This document shows, piece by piece, positions 32,363 through 41,076 of a stretch of 64,000 nt of DNA (its first letter is position 1; every line of letters starts with the position of its first letter). The position numbers were made by a program, and so were the translations under genes. The notes beneath the pieces are model-generated. The model saw only the letters and a list, made by a program, of their open reading frames with translations. It was not told the origin of the DNA and did no database searches. Source of the DNA: JBFAPK01 sp040676675 (GTDB lineage: Bacteria > Actinomycetota > Actinomycetes > Mycobacteriales > Micromonosporaceae); NCBI RefSeq assembly GCF_040676675.1, contig NZ_JBFAPK010000005.1:62001-126000 (forward strand). Reading direction: 5' to 3'.

Positions 32363-34546
32363 ATGGCCAGGCTCGCCCGGTGGTGCTTCCGCCATCGCCT
32401 CCTCACGCTCCTGCTCTGGATCCTGGCGGTGGTCGGCATCTTCCTGGCCCAGCGGACGCTCGGCACCGCCTACTCGACGGACTTCTCGCTGCCCGGCACC
32501 GAGTCGACCCGGGCGCTGCAACTGCTCAGCAGCGCGGCACCGGCCCAGGCGGGCGAGTCGGCCAACATCGTCTGGCACGTCGACTCCGGTACGGTGCGCG
32601 ACCCGGCCGTACGGCAGCGGATCAGCGGGATGCTCGACCAGGTGTCGCACGCCCCGGGCGTCTCGGCGGTGGGCAGCCCGTACGAGCCGGCCGGGGCGGC
32701 GCAGATCAGCCCGGACGGGCGTACCGCCTTCGCCACGGTCACGTTCGCCGGTCACGGCCAGCAGATCAAGACCGGCGACATCCGGAACGTGATCGACACC
32801 GCCGAGCGGGCCCGCGCCCCCGGGCTCGACGTGGAGTTGGGCGGCAGCCCGATCCAGCGGATCAACCAGGTCTCCACCTCGATCTCCGAACTGGTCGGAG
32901 TGCTGGCCGCCGCCGTCGTACTGCTGATCGCGTTCGGCTCGATCCTGGCGATGCTGCTGCCGCTGGCGGTCGCGCTGCTCTCGCTGGCCGCCGGCACGCT
33001 CACCATCGGCCTGCTCAGCCACCTGCTCACCATCGCCGACATCGCCCCGACCGTCGCCGCGCTGATCGGCCTGGGCGTCGGTATCGACTACGCGCTGTTC
33101 ATCGTCACCCGACACCGCAACGGGCTGCGGGCCGGACTGGCGGTCGAGGAGTGCGTGGTCAAGGCGCTCAACACCTCCGGCCGGGCCGTGCTCTTCGCCG
33201 GCGGTACGGTCTGCGTGGCGATGCTCGGGCTGCTGGTGTTGCAGCTCAGCTTCCTCACCGGCATCGGCATCGCCGCCGCGGTGATGGTGCTCTTCACCAT
33301 GTTCACGGCGGTCACCCTGCTCCCGGCGCTGCTGGGCTTTCTCGGTACCCGGGTGCTGACCCGTCGGGAGCGGCGCCGGCTCGCCGAGGAGGGCCCGCAC
33401 GAGGTGCACACCCGGGGCTTCTGGTCGGACCTGTCCGCCTTCGTACGGCGACATCCCGCCATCCTCACGCCGGTGGCGCTGGTCATCCTGGCCGTGCTCT
33501 CGGTGCCCCTGTTCGCCCTGCACCTGGGCGCCTCGGACCAGGGGAACGATCCGGCCGGCACCACCACCCGCAAGGCGTACGACCTGCTCGCCGCGGGCTT
33601 CGGCCCGGGCTTCAACGGCCCCCTGCAACTCGTCGCCGAGGTGCGCTCCCCCGGCGACCAGTCGGCGCTGAACGCGCTGGCCCAGGCCGTGCGGCAGACG
33701 CCGGGCGTGGCCCAGGTGGCGCCGGTGCCGTCCCGGCCGGACGCCCCGGTCCAGGTGGTCCAGGTGATCCCGACGACGGCGCCGCAGGACGTACGGACCA
33801 ACGACCTGATCGACGATCTCCGCAACCGCGTGATCCCCGCCGCCGAGCGGGGCCACACCCTGCGGGTCTTCGTCGGCGGGCAGACCGCCATCTTCGACGA
33901 CTTCGCCACCGTGATCACCAGAAAACTCCCACTCTTCATCGGGGTGATCGTCGGGCTGGGCTTCCTGCTGCTCCTGATCGCGTTCCGCAGCCTGCTGGTA
34001 CCGCTGACCGCGGCGGTGATGAACCTGATCGCCGCGGCGGCCTCGTTCGGCGTGGTGGTGGCGTTCTTCCAGTGGGGCTGGGGGTCTGAGGCGCTCGGCC
34101 TGGGCCGGGCCGGCCCGGTGGAGTCGTTCCTGCCGGTGATGATGCTCGCCATCCTGTTCGGGCTCTCCATGGACTACCAGGTCTTCCTGGTCAGCCGGAT
34201 GCACGAGGAGTGGGTGCACAGCCGCGACAACGGCTACTCGGTGATGGTGGGGCAGGCCGCCACGGGCCGGGTGATCACCGCGGCGGCCACCATCATGATC
34301 GCGGTGTTCCTGGCGTTCGTCTTCGGCGGTCAGCGGGCCATCGCCGAGTTCGGCCTCGGGCTGGCCAGCGCGGTCTTCATCGACGCGTTCGTGCTGCGCA
34401 CGATCCTGGTACCGGCGCTGATGCACCTCTTCGGGAACGCCAACTGGTGGCTGCCGCGCTGGATCGACGGCTGGCTGCCGCACCTGGCGGTCGAACCGAC
34501 CGACCCGGACGAGGCCGCGACCAGCCTCCGCACGGCGGGGCGCTGA
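32363..34546 (+). CDS. MMPL-family RND transporter
   Basis: A 727-residue inner-membrane exporter with two repeats of one helix, a large extracytoplasmic loop and five helices. Characteristic transmembrane motifs are GVGIDYALFIVTRHRNGLRA (about 234-253) in the first half and SMDYQVFLVSRMHEEW (about 603-618) in the second. These carry the Asp-Tyr pair of the proton relay. Related to mycobacterial MmpL and Streptomyces ActII-3-like lipid or antibiotic exporters. Cargo is not predictable; no adjacent lipid-synthesis genes. ATG start at 32363. Confidence 0.92.
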   Translation: MARLARWCFRHRLLTLLLWILAVVGIFLAQRTLGTAYSTDFSLPGTESTRALQLLSSAAPAQAGESANIVWHVDSGTVRDPAVRQRISGMLDQVSHAPGVSAVGSPYEPAGAAQISPDGRTAFATVTFAGHGQQIKTGDIRNVIDTAERARAPGLDVELGGSPIQRINQVSTSISELVGVLAAAVVLLIAFGSILAMLLPLAVALLSLAAGTLTIGLLSHLLTIADIAPTVAALIGLGVGIDYALFIVTRHRNGLRAGLAVEECVVKALNTSGRAVLFAGGTVCVAMLGLLVLQLSFLTGIGIAAAVMVLFTMFTAVTLLPALLGFLGTRVLTRRERRRLAEEGPHEVHTRGFWSDLSAFVRRHPAILTPVALVILAVLSVPLFALHLGASDQGNDPAGTTTRKAYDLLAAGFGPGFNGPLQLVAEVRSPGDQSALNALAQAVRQTPGVAQVAPVPSRPDAPVQVVQVIPTTAPQDVRTNDLIDDLRNRVIPAAERGHTLRVFVGGQTAIFDDFATVITRKLPLFIGVIVGLGFLLLLIAFRSLLVPLTAAVMNLIAAAASFGVVVAFFQWGWGSEALGLGRAGPVESFLPVMMLAILFGLSMDYQVFLVSRMHEEWVHSRDNGYSVMVGQAATGRVITAAATIMIAVFLAFVFGGQRAIAEFGLGLASAVFIDAFVLRTILVPALMHLFGNANWWLPRWIDGWLPHLAVEPTDPDEAATSLRTAGR

Positions 34547-34559
34547 CGCGCGGTGTCGG

Positions 34560-34615
34560 GTCGGGAAGGGCCCTTCCTATCCGCAAAGAGTGCGGCAACA
34601 AGGGCCCTTCCCGAC
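34560..34615. terminator. Bidirectional terminator (MMPL / ilvE)
   Basis: A 16-bp perfect stem, GTCGGGAAGGGCCCTT at 34560-34575 and AAGGGCCCTTCCCGAC at 34600-34615, encloses a small inner hairpin CCGCA/TGCGG. It lies between convergent genes. Confidence 0.8.
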
Positions 34616-34624
34616 AACCAACGC

Positions 34625-35719
34625 CTAAACCCGGTGGACCCAGCCGTAGGGGTCCTCGGCCCGGCCGCGCTGGAGGTCGACCAGCCGCTGCCGCAGCGCG
34701 GTGGTGACCTCGCCCGGCGCGCCGTCGGCGATGGTGAACTCGCCGTCGGGGAAGCGGACCTGCCCGATCGGCGTGATTACCGCGGCGGTGCCGCAGGCGA
34801 ACACCTCCCGCAACCGGCCACTGGCGGCATCGGCCCGCCACTCGTCGAACGCGACCGGCCGCTCAAGCACCGTCAGGCCGGCGTCGGTGGCCAGCCGCAG
34901 CACCGAGTCGCGGGTGATGCCGGCCAGGATCGTCCCGCCCAACGGCGGAGTGACCAGCGTGTCGTCGTCGTACCGGAAAAACACGTTCATCGCGCCGGAT
35001 TCGTCGATGTAGCGGCGCTCGACCGCGTCGAGGAAGACCACCTGGTCGCAGCCGTGGTCGATCGCCTCACCCTGCGCGATCAGCGAGGCCGCGTAGTTGG
35101 CGCCGGTCTTGGCCGCACCGGTACCGCCCGGCGCCGCCCGCGTGTACGTCGGGGAAACCCAGACCGTGACCGGCTGCACGCCGCCGGAGAAGTACGACCC
35201 GACCGGGGAAGCGATCAGAACGTAGAGGTACTCCAGTGCGGGGCGCACGCCGAGGAAGACCTCACTGGCGAACATGAACGGACGCAGGTAGAGACTGCCG
35301 CCGTCCCCGGTCGGGATCCAGTCCCGATCGATCTTCACCAACTGGTGCAGCGAGTCGAGGAAGACCTGCTCCGGCAGGACCGGCATCGCCATCCGCTGCG
35401 CCGACGCGGCGAACCGGGCCGCGTTGGCCTCCGGACGGAACATCGTGATCCCGCCGTCGGCCGCCTGGTACGCCTTCAACCCCTCGAAGATCTCCTGCGC
35501 GTAGTGCAACACCGCGCTCGCCGGGTCCATCGGAATCGGCGCGCGTGGCTCGACCTGGGCGTCGTACCAACCCTTGCCGTCGGCGTAGCGGATCGTGACC
35601 ATGTGGTCCGTGAAAATCCGCCCGAACCCCGGGTTCGCCATCAGCGCGGCACGCTCGGCGGCGGATACCGGCGCGGAATTCCGGCGAACCTCGAAGTCGA
35701 GTCTGTCACCACCGATCAT
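34625..35719 (-). CDS. ilvE: Branched-chain amino-acid aminotransferase, copy A
   Basis: PLP enzyme that performs the last step of Val, Leu and Ile synthesis. Fold-type IV blocks are intact: HYAQEIFEGLKAY (about 72-84 of this start), the PLP lysine in GTGAAKTGANY, and CGTAAVITPIG near the end. Start chosen at ATG 35719 (MIGGDRLDFEVRR) because GGAGG ends 8 nt upstream; an ATG five codons earlier would be within that RBS. It is one of two tandem copies, 16 residues different from copy B. Differences crowd into residues 212-311 of the longer numbering. Confidence 0.95.
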   Translation of the reverse strand: MIGGDRLDFEVRRNSAPVSAAERAALMANPGFGRIFTDHMVTIRYADGKGWYDAQVEPRAPIPMDPASAVLHYAQEIFEGLKAYQAADGGITMFRPEANAARFAASAQRMAMPVLPEQVFLDSLHQLVKIDRDWIPTGDGGSLYLRPFMFASEVFLGVRPALEYLYVLIASPVGSYFSGGVQPVTVWVSPTYTRAAPGGTGAAKTGANYAASLIAQGEAIDHGCDQVVFLDAVERRYIDESGAMNVFFRYDDDTLVTPPLGGTILAGITRDSVLRLATDAGLTVLERPVAFDEWRADAASGRLREVFACGTAAVITPIGQVRFPDGEFTIADGAPGEVTTALRQRLVDLQRGRAEDPYGWVHRV

Positions 35720-35835
35720 TGCGCTGACCTCCATCGATTAGGCAGCCGTGACACAGGCATGCCGAAAGAATCATGCTTGAGACCTATCCCGAACGCCGTT
35801 CGCGAGCTGTTCGCCGACCTGGCTCGGTAACGGTG

Positions 35836-35889
35836 CGCACGGGCGGCGCGCTCCGCGGCGACCGCCCCGGCTACTCGCTCGGCCGCCCG
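35836..35889 (-). pseudogene. Remnant of leuB 3' end between the ilvE copies
   Basis: About 50 bp match positions 37241-37292 within leuB with a single internal mismatch, in the same orientation (shared core GACCGCCCCGGCTACTCGCT). It corresponds to part of the LeuB C-terminus (around AERVAGAVAAELAAR). It lies just upstream of copy A's promoter region and just past copy B's stop. It is best read as a scar of the tandem duplication. Confidence 0.75.
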
Positions 35890-35893
35890 GCGA

Positions 35894-36991
35894 TCAGTCG
35901 ACCCGGTGGACCCAGCCGTAGGGGTCCTCGGCCCGGCCGCGCTGAAGGTCGACCAGCCGCTGCCGCAGCGCGGTGGTGACCTCGCCCGGCGCGCCGTCGG
36001 CGATGGTGAACTCGCCGTCGGGGAAGCGGACCTGCCCGATCGGCGTGATCACGGCCGCGGTGCCGCAGGCGAACGCCTCCCGCAGCCGGCCGCTCTCGGC
36101 GTCGGCCCGCCACTCGTCGAAGCTGACCGGCCGCTCGACCACCGTCAGGCCGGCATCCGCCGCCAACCGCAACACGGAATCCCGGGTGATACCAGCCAGG
36201 ATCGTCCCGCCCAACGGCGGAGTGACCAGCGTGTCGTCGTCGTACCGGAAGAAGATGTTCATCCCGCCCAGCTCGTCGACGTAGCGGCGCTCGACCGCGT
36301 CGAGAAAGACCACCTGGTCGCAGCCGTGGTCGATCGCCTCGGCCTGGGCCACCAGCGAGGACGCGTAGTTACCGCCGGTCTTGGCCGCACCGGTACCACC
36401 CGGCGCCGCCCGCGTGTACGTCGGGGAGACCCAGACCGTGACCGGCTGCACGCCGCCGGAGAAGTACGACCCGACCGGCGAAGCGATCAGAACGTAGAGG
36501 TACTCCAACGCCGGACGCACACCGAGGAAGACCTCACTGGCGAACATGAACGGACGCAGGTAGAGACTGCCACCCTCCCCGGTCGGGATCCAGTCCCGAT
36601 CGATCTCGACCAACTGGTGCAGCGAGTCGAGGAAGACCTGCTCCGGCAGGACCGGCATCGCCATCCGCTGCGCCGACGCGGCGAACCGGGCCGCGTTGGC
36701 CTCCGGACGGAACATCGTGATCCCACCGTCGGCCGCCTGGTACGCCTTCAACCCCTCGAAGATCTCCTGCGCGTAGTGCAACACCGCGCTCGCCGGATCC
36801 ATCGGAATCGGCGCCCGCGGTTCCACCCGGGCGTCGTACCAACCCTTGCCGTCGGCGTAGCGGATCGTGACCATGTGGTCCGTGAAAATCCGCCCGAACC
36901 CCGGGTTCGCCATCAGCGCGGCACGCTCGGCGGCGGATACCGGCGCGGAATTCCGGCGAACCTCGAAGTCGAGTCTGTCACCACCGATCAT
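35894..36991 (-). CDS. ilvE: Branched-chain amino-acid aminotransferase, copy B
   Basis: Second, leuB-proximal copy of IlvE, 365 residues from the ATG preceded by GGAGG. It is about 96% identical to copy A. The catalytic lysine (GTGAAKTGGNY), glyoxylate/carboxylate-binding residues and C-terminal block are intact, so both copies should be active. It ends with one extra Asp. The 60-70 bp upstream of both copies is nearly identical (share GATTAGGCAGCCGTGACACA), so the duplicated unit includes promoter or leader DNA. The position downstream of leuB suggests this is the ancestral locus. Confidence 0.95.
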   Translation of the reverse strand: MIGGDRLDFEVRRNSAPVSAAERAALMANPGFGRIFTDHMVTIRYADGKGWYDARVEPRAPIPMDPASAVLHYAQEIFEGLKAYQAADGGITMFRPEANAARFAASAQRMAMPVLPEQVFLDSLHQLVEIDRDWIPTGEGGSLYLRPFMFASEVFLGVRPALEYLYVLIASPVGSYFSGGVQPVTVWVSPTYTRAAPGGTGAAKTGGNYASSLVAQAEAIDHGCDQVVFLDAVERRYVDELGGMNIFFRYDDDTLVTPPLGGTILAGITRDSVLRLAADAGLTVVERPVSFDEWRADAESGRLREAFACGTAAVITPIGQVRFPDGEFTIADGAPGEVTTALRQRLVDLQRGRAEDPYGWVHRVD

Positions 36992-37177
36992 TGCGCTGAC
37001 CTCCATCGATTAGGCAGCCGTGACACAGGCATGCCGAAAGAATCGTGCCTGAAATCTACCCCGAACGGTCGTTCAGCGGGAACCACCGGTCGGCCCGTCG
37101 GCGCGGACAGCGCCAGATGGGAGGAGAGGGGTGAAGGGTACTGAGAGTGCGCTCAGCCCGCGGCGCTACGGCGGGGG

Positions 37178-38215
37178 TCAGCCCGCGGCCGCCGCGGCGA
37201 GCCGGTCGCCGACCTCGGCGGTACGCAGCGGCGCGCCCGGGGTACGGGCGGCGAGCTCCGCGGCGACCGCCCCGGCTACTCGCTCGGCCGCCTCGGGGTG
37301 TCCGAGGTGGTCCAGGAGCAGCGACGCGGAGAGCACCGCGGCGACCGGGTCGGCGACGCCGCGACCGGCGATGTCCGGCGCGGAGCCGTGCACCGGCTCG
37401 AAGATCGACGGGTGGGTCCGCTCGGGGTTGATCGAGCCGCTGGCCGCGAGGCCGATCCCGCCGCTGACCGCCGCGGCGATGTCGGTGAGGATGTCGCCGA
37501 AGAGGTTGTCGGTCACCACCACGTCGAACCGCTGCGGCTGGCTGACCAGGAACATCGCGGCCGCGTCGACGTGCTGGTACTCGGTGGTGACGTCGGGGTG
37601 CTCGGCCGCGACCGCCTCGAAGGTGCGGGCCCAGAGCGAGCCGGCGTGCGCCAGCACGTTGGTCTTGTGTACCAGGGTGACCTTGCGGCGCTCGCGGCGC
37701 TCGGCCCGCGCGAAGGCGTCCCGGATCACCCGCTCCACGCCGTGCCGGGTGTTGAGGCTCTCCTCGGTGGCGACCTCGGCGGGGGTGTCCCGGTGCATGG
37801 CGCCGCCCGCGCCGGCGTACAGGCCCTCGGTCCCCTCGCGGACCACGACCAGGTCGATCTCGCCCGGCTTCACGTTGGCCAGCGGGGTGGAGGTGCCGGG
37901 CCAGAGCCGCGACGGGCGCAGGTTGACGTACTGGTCGAAGACGAAGCGGAGCTTGAGCAGCAGGCCGCGCTCCAGCACGCCCGGCGGGACGGTCGGGTCG
38001 CCGACCGCGCCGAGCAGGATGGCGTCGTGTCCGGCCAGCTCCGCCAGGACCGAGTCGGGAAGCACCTCGCCGGTACGGTGGTAGCGCGCCGCGCCCAGGT
38101 CGTACTCCGTGGCCACGATGCCGGGCAGCACCGCGTCGAGGACCTTGCGGGCCTGCGCGACCACCTCCGGTCCGATACCGTCGCCGGCCACCACCGCGAT
38201 CCGTGCCACCGACAC
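37178..38215 (-). CDS. leuB: 3-isopropylmalate dehydrogenase
   Basis: NAD-dependent oxidative decarboxylase of leucine synthesis, 345 residues as in the actinobacterial type. Visible are the N-terminal VVAGDGIGPEVV, the substrate region VVREGTEGLYAG (about 126-137), and the Mg/substrate aspartates in DNLFGDILTDIAA (about 219-231). The adenosine-binding EPVHGSAPDIAGRGVADPVA block (about 255-274) is complete. GTG start with AAAGGAG upstream. Divergent from apbE; ilvE copy B lies 186 bp downstream (to its start). Confidence 0.96.
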   Translation of the reverse strand: MSVARIAVVAGDGIGPEVVAQARKVLDAVLPGIVATEYDLGAARYHRTGEVLPDSVLAELAGHDAILLGAVGDPTVPPGVLERGLLLKLRFVFDQYVNLRPSRLWPGTSTPLANVKPGEIDLVVVREGTEGLYAGAGGAMHRDTPAEVATEESLNTRHGVERVIRDAFARAERRERRKVTLVHKTNVLAHAGSLWARTFEAVAAEHPDVTTEYQHVDAAAMFLVSQPQRFDVVVTDNLFGDILTDIAAAVSGGIGLAASGSINPERTHPSIFEPVHGSAPDIAGRGVADPVAAVLSASLLLDHLGHPEAAERVAGAVAAELAARTPGAPLRTAEVGDRLAAAAAG

Positions 38216-38245
38216 GTCAAGCTCCTTTGCTGCCTCTGCTGTCTA

Positions 38246-38268
38246 GGGAACGTTAAGGGAACGTCCCG
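38246..38268. promoter_or_regulatory. Direct repeat in leuB/apbE divergent region
   Basis: Two GGGAACGT copies (38246-38253 and 38257-38264) are offset by 11 bp, one helical turn, inside the leuB upstream region. This geometry suits binding of a dimeric regulator on one face of DNA. Regulator unknown. Confidence 0.35.
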
Positions 38269-38395
38269 GTTCTCGGTACGGCGCTCCCAACATGCGGGAA
38301 AGTGTCGACTTCAGGATCTTCACAGCCAGCGTCCATGGGCCATCCACCTTGCTTCCCTAGCCTCGGCGGTGAGTCGCCGTCCAAGGGAGGACGAG

Positions 38396-39292
38396 ATGAT
38401 GATCGGGGAAGCCCGCCGGACCCGCCCGGGGAGCCGGCCAGCGGCGCCGGCCATCCGGGGCCAGCGCCCGGACCTGCGGTTGGGCCCGGCCCGCCGCACC
38501 GAGCGTTCGGGCGCGGCACCGGCCGGGCGGCTGGTGGCGCGGCACACGGTCGCCACGTCGATCACCGACTACACCCTCGTCCTCAACGGGCCGGCCGGGC
38601 TGGGTCGGCGGGCGCTCGGCGAGGCGCTCGCCGACGCCGTGGCGGAGCTGCGCGCGGTCGACCTCACCTACAGCCCGGCCCGCCCCACCAGCCTCGTCTC
38701 CCGGCTGCGACGCGGGGAGATCTCCGCCGACTCGTACGCGCCGCTGGCCGACATCGTGAACCGCTGCGCCGCCATGCGGGCCGCCACCGACGGCTGGTTC
38801 GATGCGTGGGCCGTACCGGGCGGCTTCGACCCGGGCGGGCTGCTCGGCGGCTGGGCCGCCGAACGCGCCGCGGCGCGGCTGCACGCCGCGGGCATCGCGG
38901 ACTACGCCCTGATCAGCGGGGCGGACCTGCTCGTACGCGGGCACGCGCCGCACGGCGGACCGTGGCGGGTCGCCCTGCACCACCCCACCGACGCGCGGCG
39001 CGCCCCGGTGGTGCTCGAACTGACCGACGCGGCGATCGGCACCTCCGGGGTGGGCGGGCGGCGCGGTCACGTGGTCGACCCGCACACCGGCGAGCCGGTG
39101 GACCAGCTCGTGGCCGCCACCGTGATCGGCCCGAACCCGGTGGTCGCCGACGCGTACGCCACCGCGCTCTTCGCGGCGGGGCGGGCCGGGCTGGCCTGGT
39201 TCCCCACCGCCGACGGGTACCGGGCCCTGCCGCCGCCGCGCGCCCGGTCGTACCGGCGCGACCGCGGCCTGGCGCGCGACGCCCGGCCCTGA
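38396..39292 (+). CDS. apbE: ApbE-family FAD:protein FMN transferase
   Basis: A 298-residue flavin transferase that attaches FMN covalently to a Thr/Ser of partner flavoproteins. Recognisable blocks: TYSPARPTSLVSRL (about 88-101), DGWFDAWAVPGGFDPGGLLG (about 133-152), HVVDPHTGEP (Mg/FAD-binding, about 224-233) and DAYATALFAAG near the end. The usual KG after the FDPxG motif is GG here. It lacks the lipoprotein signal of many ApbE proteins. GGGAGG 5 nt before ATG 38396. No FMN-accepting partner gene (e.g. FMN-binding domain) is adjacent. Confidence 0.88.
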   Translation: MMIGEARRTRPGSRPAAPAIRGQRPDLRLGPARRTERSGAAPAGRLVARHTVATSITDYTLVLNGPAGLGRRALGEALADAVAELRAVDLTYSPARPTSLVSRLRRGEISADSYAPLADIVNRCAAMRAATDGWFDAWAVPGGFDPGGLLGGWAAERAAARLHAAGIADYALISGADLLVRGHAPHGGPWRVALHHPTDARRAPVVLELTDAAIGTSGVGGRRGHVVDPHTGEPVDQLVAATVIGPNPVVADAYATALFAAGRAGLAWFPTADGYRALPPPRARSYRRDRGLARDARP

Positions 39293-39385
39293 CCGGCGCC
39301 GCGTCTCCCGGCGTCGCGCCCCCGAGATTGTCACGGCGCCAGGATTGTCACGGCGCCGGGCGCGCGCCGGCCCGGGAGACACCGA

Positions 39386-39418
39386 GGCCCGGCCGGGGCG
39401 CTGCGCCCCGGCCGGGCC
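39386..39418. terminator. Bidirectional terminator (apbE / phytase-like)
   Basis: A 15-bp perfect stem, GGCCCGGCCGGGGCG / CGCCCCGGCCGGGCC, with a 3-nt CTG loop lies between convergent genes. A 16-bp direct repeat (GATTGTCACGGCGCC) precedes it at about 39332-39358. Confidence 0.8.
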
Positions 39419-39438
39419 GGCCCCGCCGGTGCGGTCGG

Positions 39439-40647
39439 TCAGCGGCGGCGCAGGACGCGCTTGTCCGCGTCCAGGTCGCCCGCGAGCCGCAGCACGATGA
39501 ACTCGTCGTCGTCCGCCCTGCCCTCGGTACGGCCGGACGAGAACGGGAAGTTGTTGTCGTTCAGTACGGCGATGGTCTGGTCGTCGAGGATCACCACGTC
39601 CTCGATGGTCTGGAACGGGAACGTGAACGTGGTCCCGAACCCGCCGACCCGCTTCGGGTTGGCGATGTCCATCAGGTCGGCGACCAGCTTCTTGTCGAGC
39701 CGGCCGTCCCGGTTCCGGTCCCGCCGGTCGGCCAGGTAGATCTTCTTCACCTTGGCCGTGGCGCCCTGGCCGTTGTCCCGCTCGATGACGAGGAACCGGT
39801 CCTGGTCGACGGCGATGGCGTCGCCGATCGCGTTGCCCGGGTCGTCCAGCTGGTAGCTCCACCGCCGGCCGGTGTACGCGTTCGCGGCGATGTCGAACTC
39901 GTTGAACCGCAGCGAGCCCGCCGGGTCACCCGCGACGGTCCCCTCCAGCAGCGGGTAGAGGGTACGCCCGTCCGGCGAGAGCGCCATCCCCTCGAAGCCC
40001 TTGCTGCTGTTGATGTTCGCGGGGGTCTCGCCCCGGGTCGGGTTCTCGGGCGCGTAGACGCCGGGCAGCGGCACCGGGGCCCGCAGCAGCCGGCCGGCCC
40101 GGTCGAAGTGCAGCAGGTACGGGCCGAACTCGTCACCCAGCCAGTAGGTGCCGTCCGGCGTACGGGTGATCGACTCGACGTCGAAGTCGGCGCCGGTCAG
40201 CACCCGGTCGGGGCGGGTGAGCGGGAACGGCACCCTGCCGTCCGGGTCGGTCAGATTGATCCCGCCGACCACGTCGACGGCGCCGGTACGGAAGTCCGGC
40301 GCGATCCGCTGCACCCGCAGCAGGAAGTCGGCGCTGTTCCCCTTGTTGCCGTACCCGTTGTCGGAGAGCACGTCGAAGGTGCCGTCGCTGTTGCGCAGCA
40401 CCCCGCTGAAGCCCTGGACGGGCTGGTCGGCGAAGGGCGGGACGATGCCGTTGCTGGGCGTACCGCCGAGGGCGGCGCCGGACGGCTCGCTGCCGGGTAC
40501 GAAGGTCTCCGCCGGCAGTGCGGCGAACTCCTGCAACCGGGCCTGACCGAAGGTGTCCCGGTCCGCCGCCGAGGCGCCGCCGGGCAGCCCGAGCGCGATG
40601 GCCGCGATGGCGACACCGACGCCGAGGCGCTTCACAGCTCCCATCAT
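39439..40647 (-). CDS. Secreted esterase-like activity of phytase family protein
   Basis: A 402-residue exported protein with a signal peptide (about 1-28; GVGVAIAAIALGLPGGASA). The body matches the phytase-like (esterase-like activity of phytase) beta-propeller: FSGVLRNSDGTFDVLSDNGY (about 73-92), DFDVESITRTPDGTYWLGDE (about 150-169) and KGFEGMALSPDGRTLYPLLE (about 209-228). Members hydrolyse phosphate esters or act on phytate weakly; activity here is untested. Stands alone, divergent from the 41077 gene. Confidence 0.85.
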   Translation of the reverse strand: MMGAVKRLGVGVAIAAIALGLPGGASAADRDTFGQARLQEFAALPAETFVPGSEPSGAALGGTPSNGIVPPFADQPVQGFSGVLRNSDGTFDVLSDNGYGNKGNSADFLLRVQRIAPDFRTGAVDVVGGINLTDPDGRVPFPLTRPDRVLTGADFDVESITRTPDGTYWLGDEFGPYLLHFDRAGRLLRAPVPLPGVYAPENPTRGETPANINSSKGFEGMALSPDGRTLYPLLEGTVAGDPAGSLRFNEFDIAANAYTGRRWSYQLDDPGNAIGDAIAVDQDRFLVIERDNGQGATAKVKKIYLADRRDRNRDGRLDKKLVADLMDIANPKRVGGFGTTFTFPFQTIEDVVILDDQTIAVLNDNNFPFSSGRTEGRADDDEFIVLRLAGDLDADKRVLRRR

Positions 40648-41076
40648 TCCCCATTTCCTGGCCGCGTACGCGGCACGAACGGTCCCTGGATTCTCCGGCG
40701 GGACACTAGGGACGGCGGATGAACCGCAGTTGTCCAGCGGGAAGGTCCACAGCGAAGCTGCGCTTGCCAACTGCGTTGCACACGGGCGGTCCTGCCACGC
40801 GCGGTTGTGCCACGCGCGATCGGCCTCCACGGTCTCGGCAATGACCGTGGAGGCCGATCGGCGACGAGTGCGCGTGGCTCGCACACACGGGGGTGCTGGA
40901 CTACCCGCCCGGCGTCGCGCCTCATCACCCGAAGACGAGCCCACGCCGGGAACGGACACGGGTAACCGCGCGGATACGCTAGCGAATCGACGCAACTCAA
41001 CGCAAGAGTTGCCCGGCACAGCGTGTCGGCCGGGGCCGGCAACAAAAGATGAACGACAGATGGCACGCTGTGCCGC
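40648..41076. other. Long intergenic region with a 17-bp inverted repeat
   Basis: 429 bp between divergent genes. It contains the perfect palindrome CGATCGGCCTCCACGGT (40817-40833) and its reverse complement (40844-40860) around a 10-nt loop. Preceding it is a short direct repeat, TGCCACGCGCG (two copies). No ORF with support. Function of the palindrome unknown: terminator, operator or a mobile-element remnant. Confidence 0.6.

Noticed and set aside
34625..37006. ilvE duplication as an assembly artefact
   Set aside because: Copies differ at 16 residues and in flanking DNA, and a leuB fragment separates them, so they are distinct sequences. Read-depth was not available to exclude error fully.
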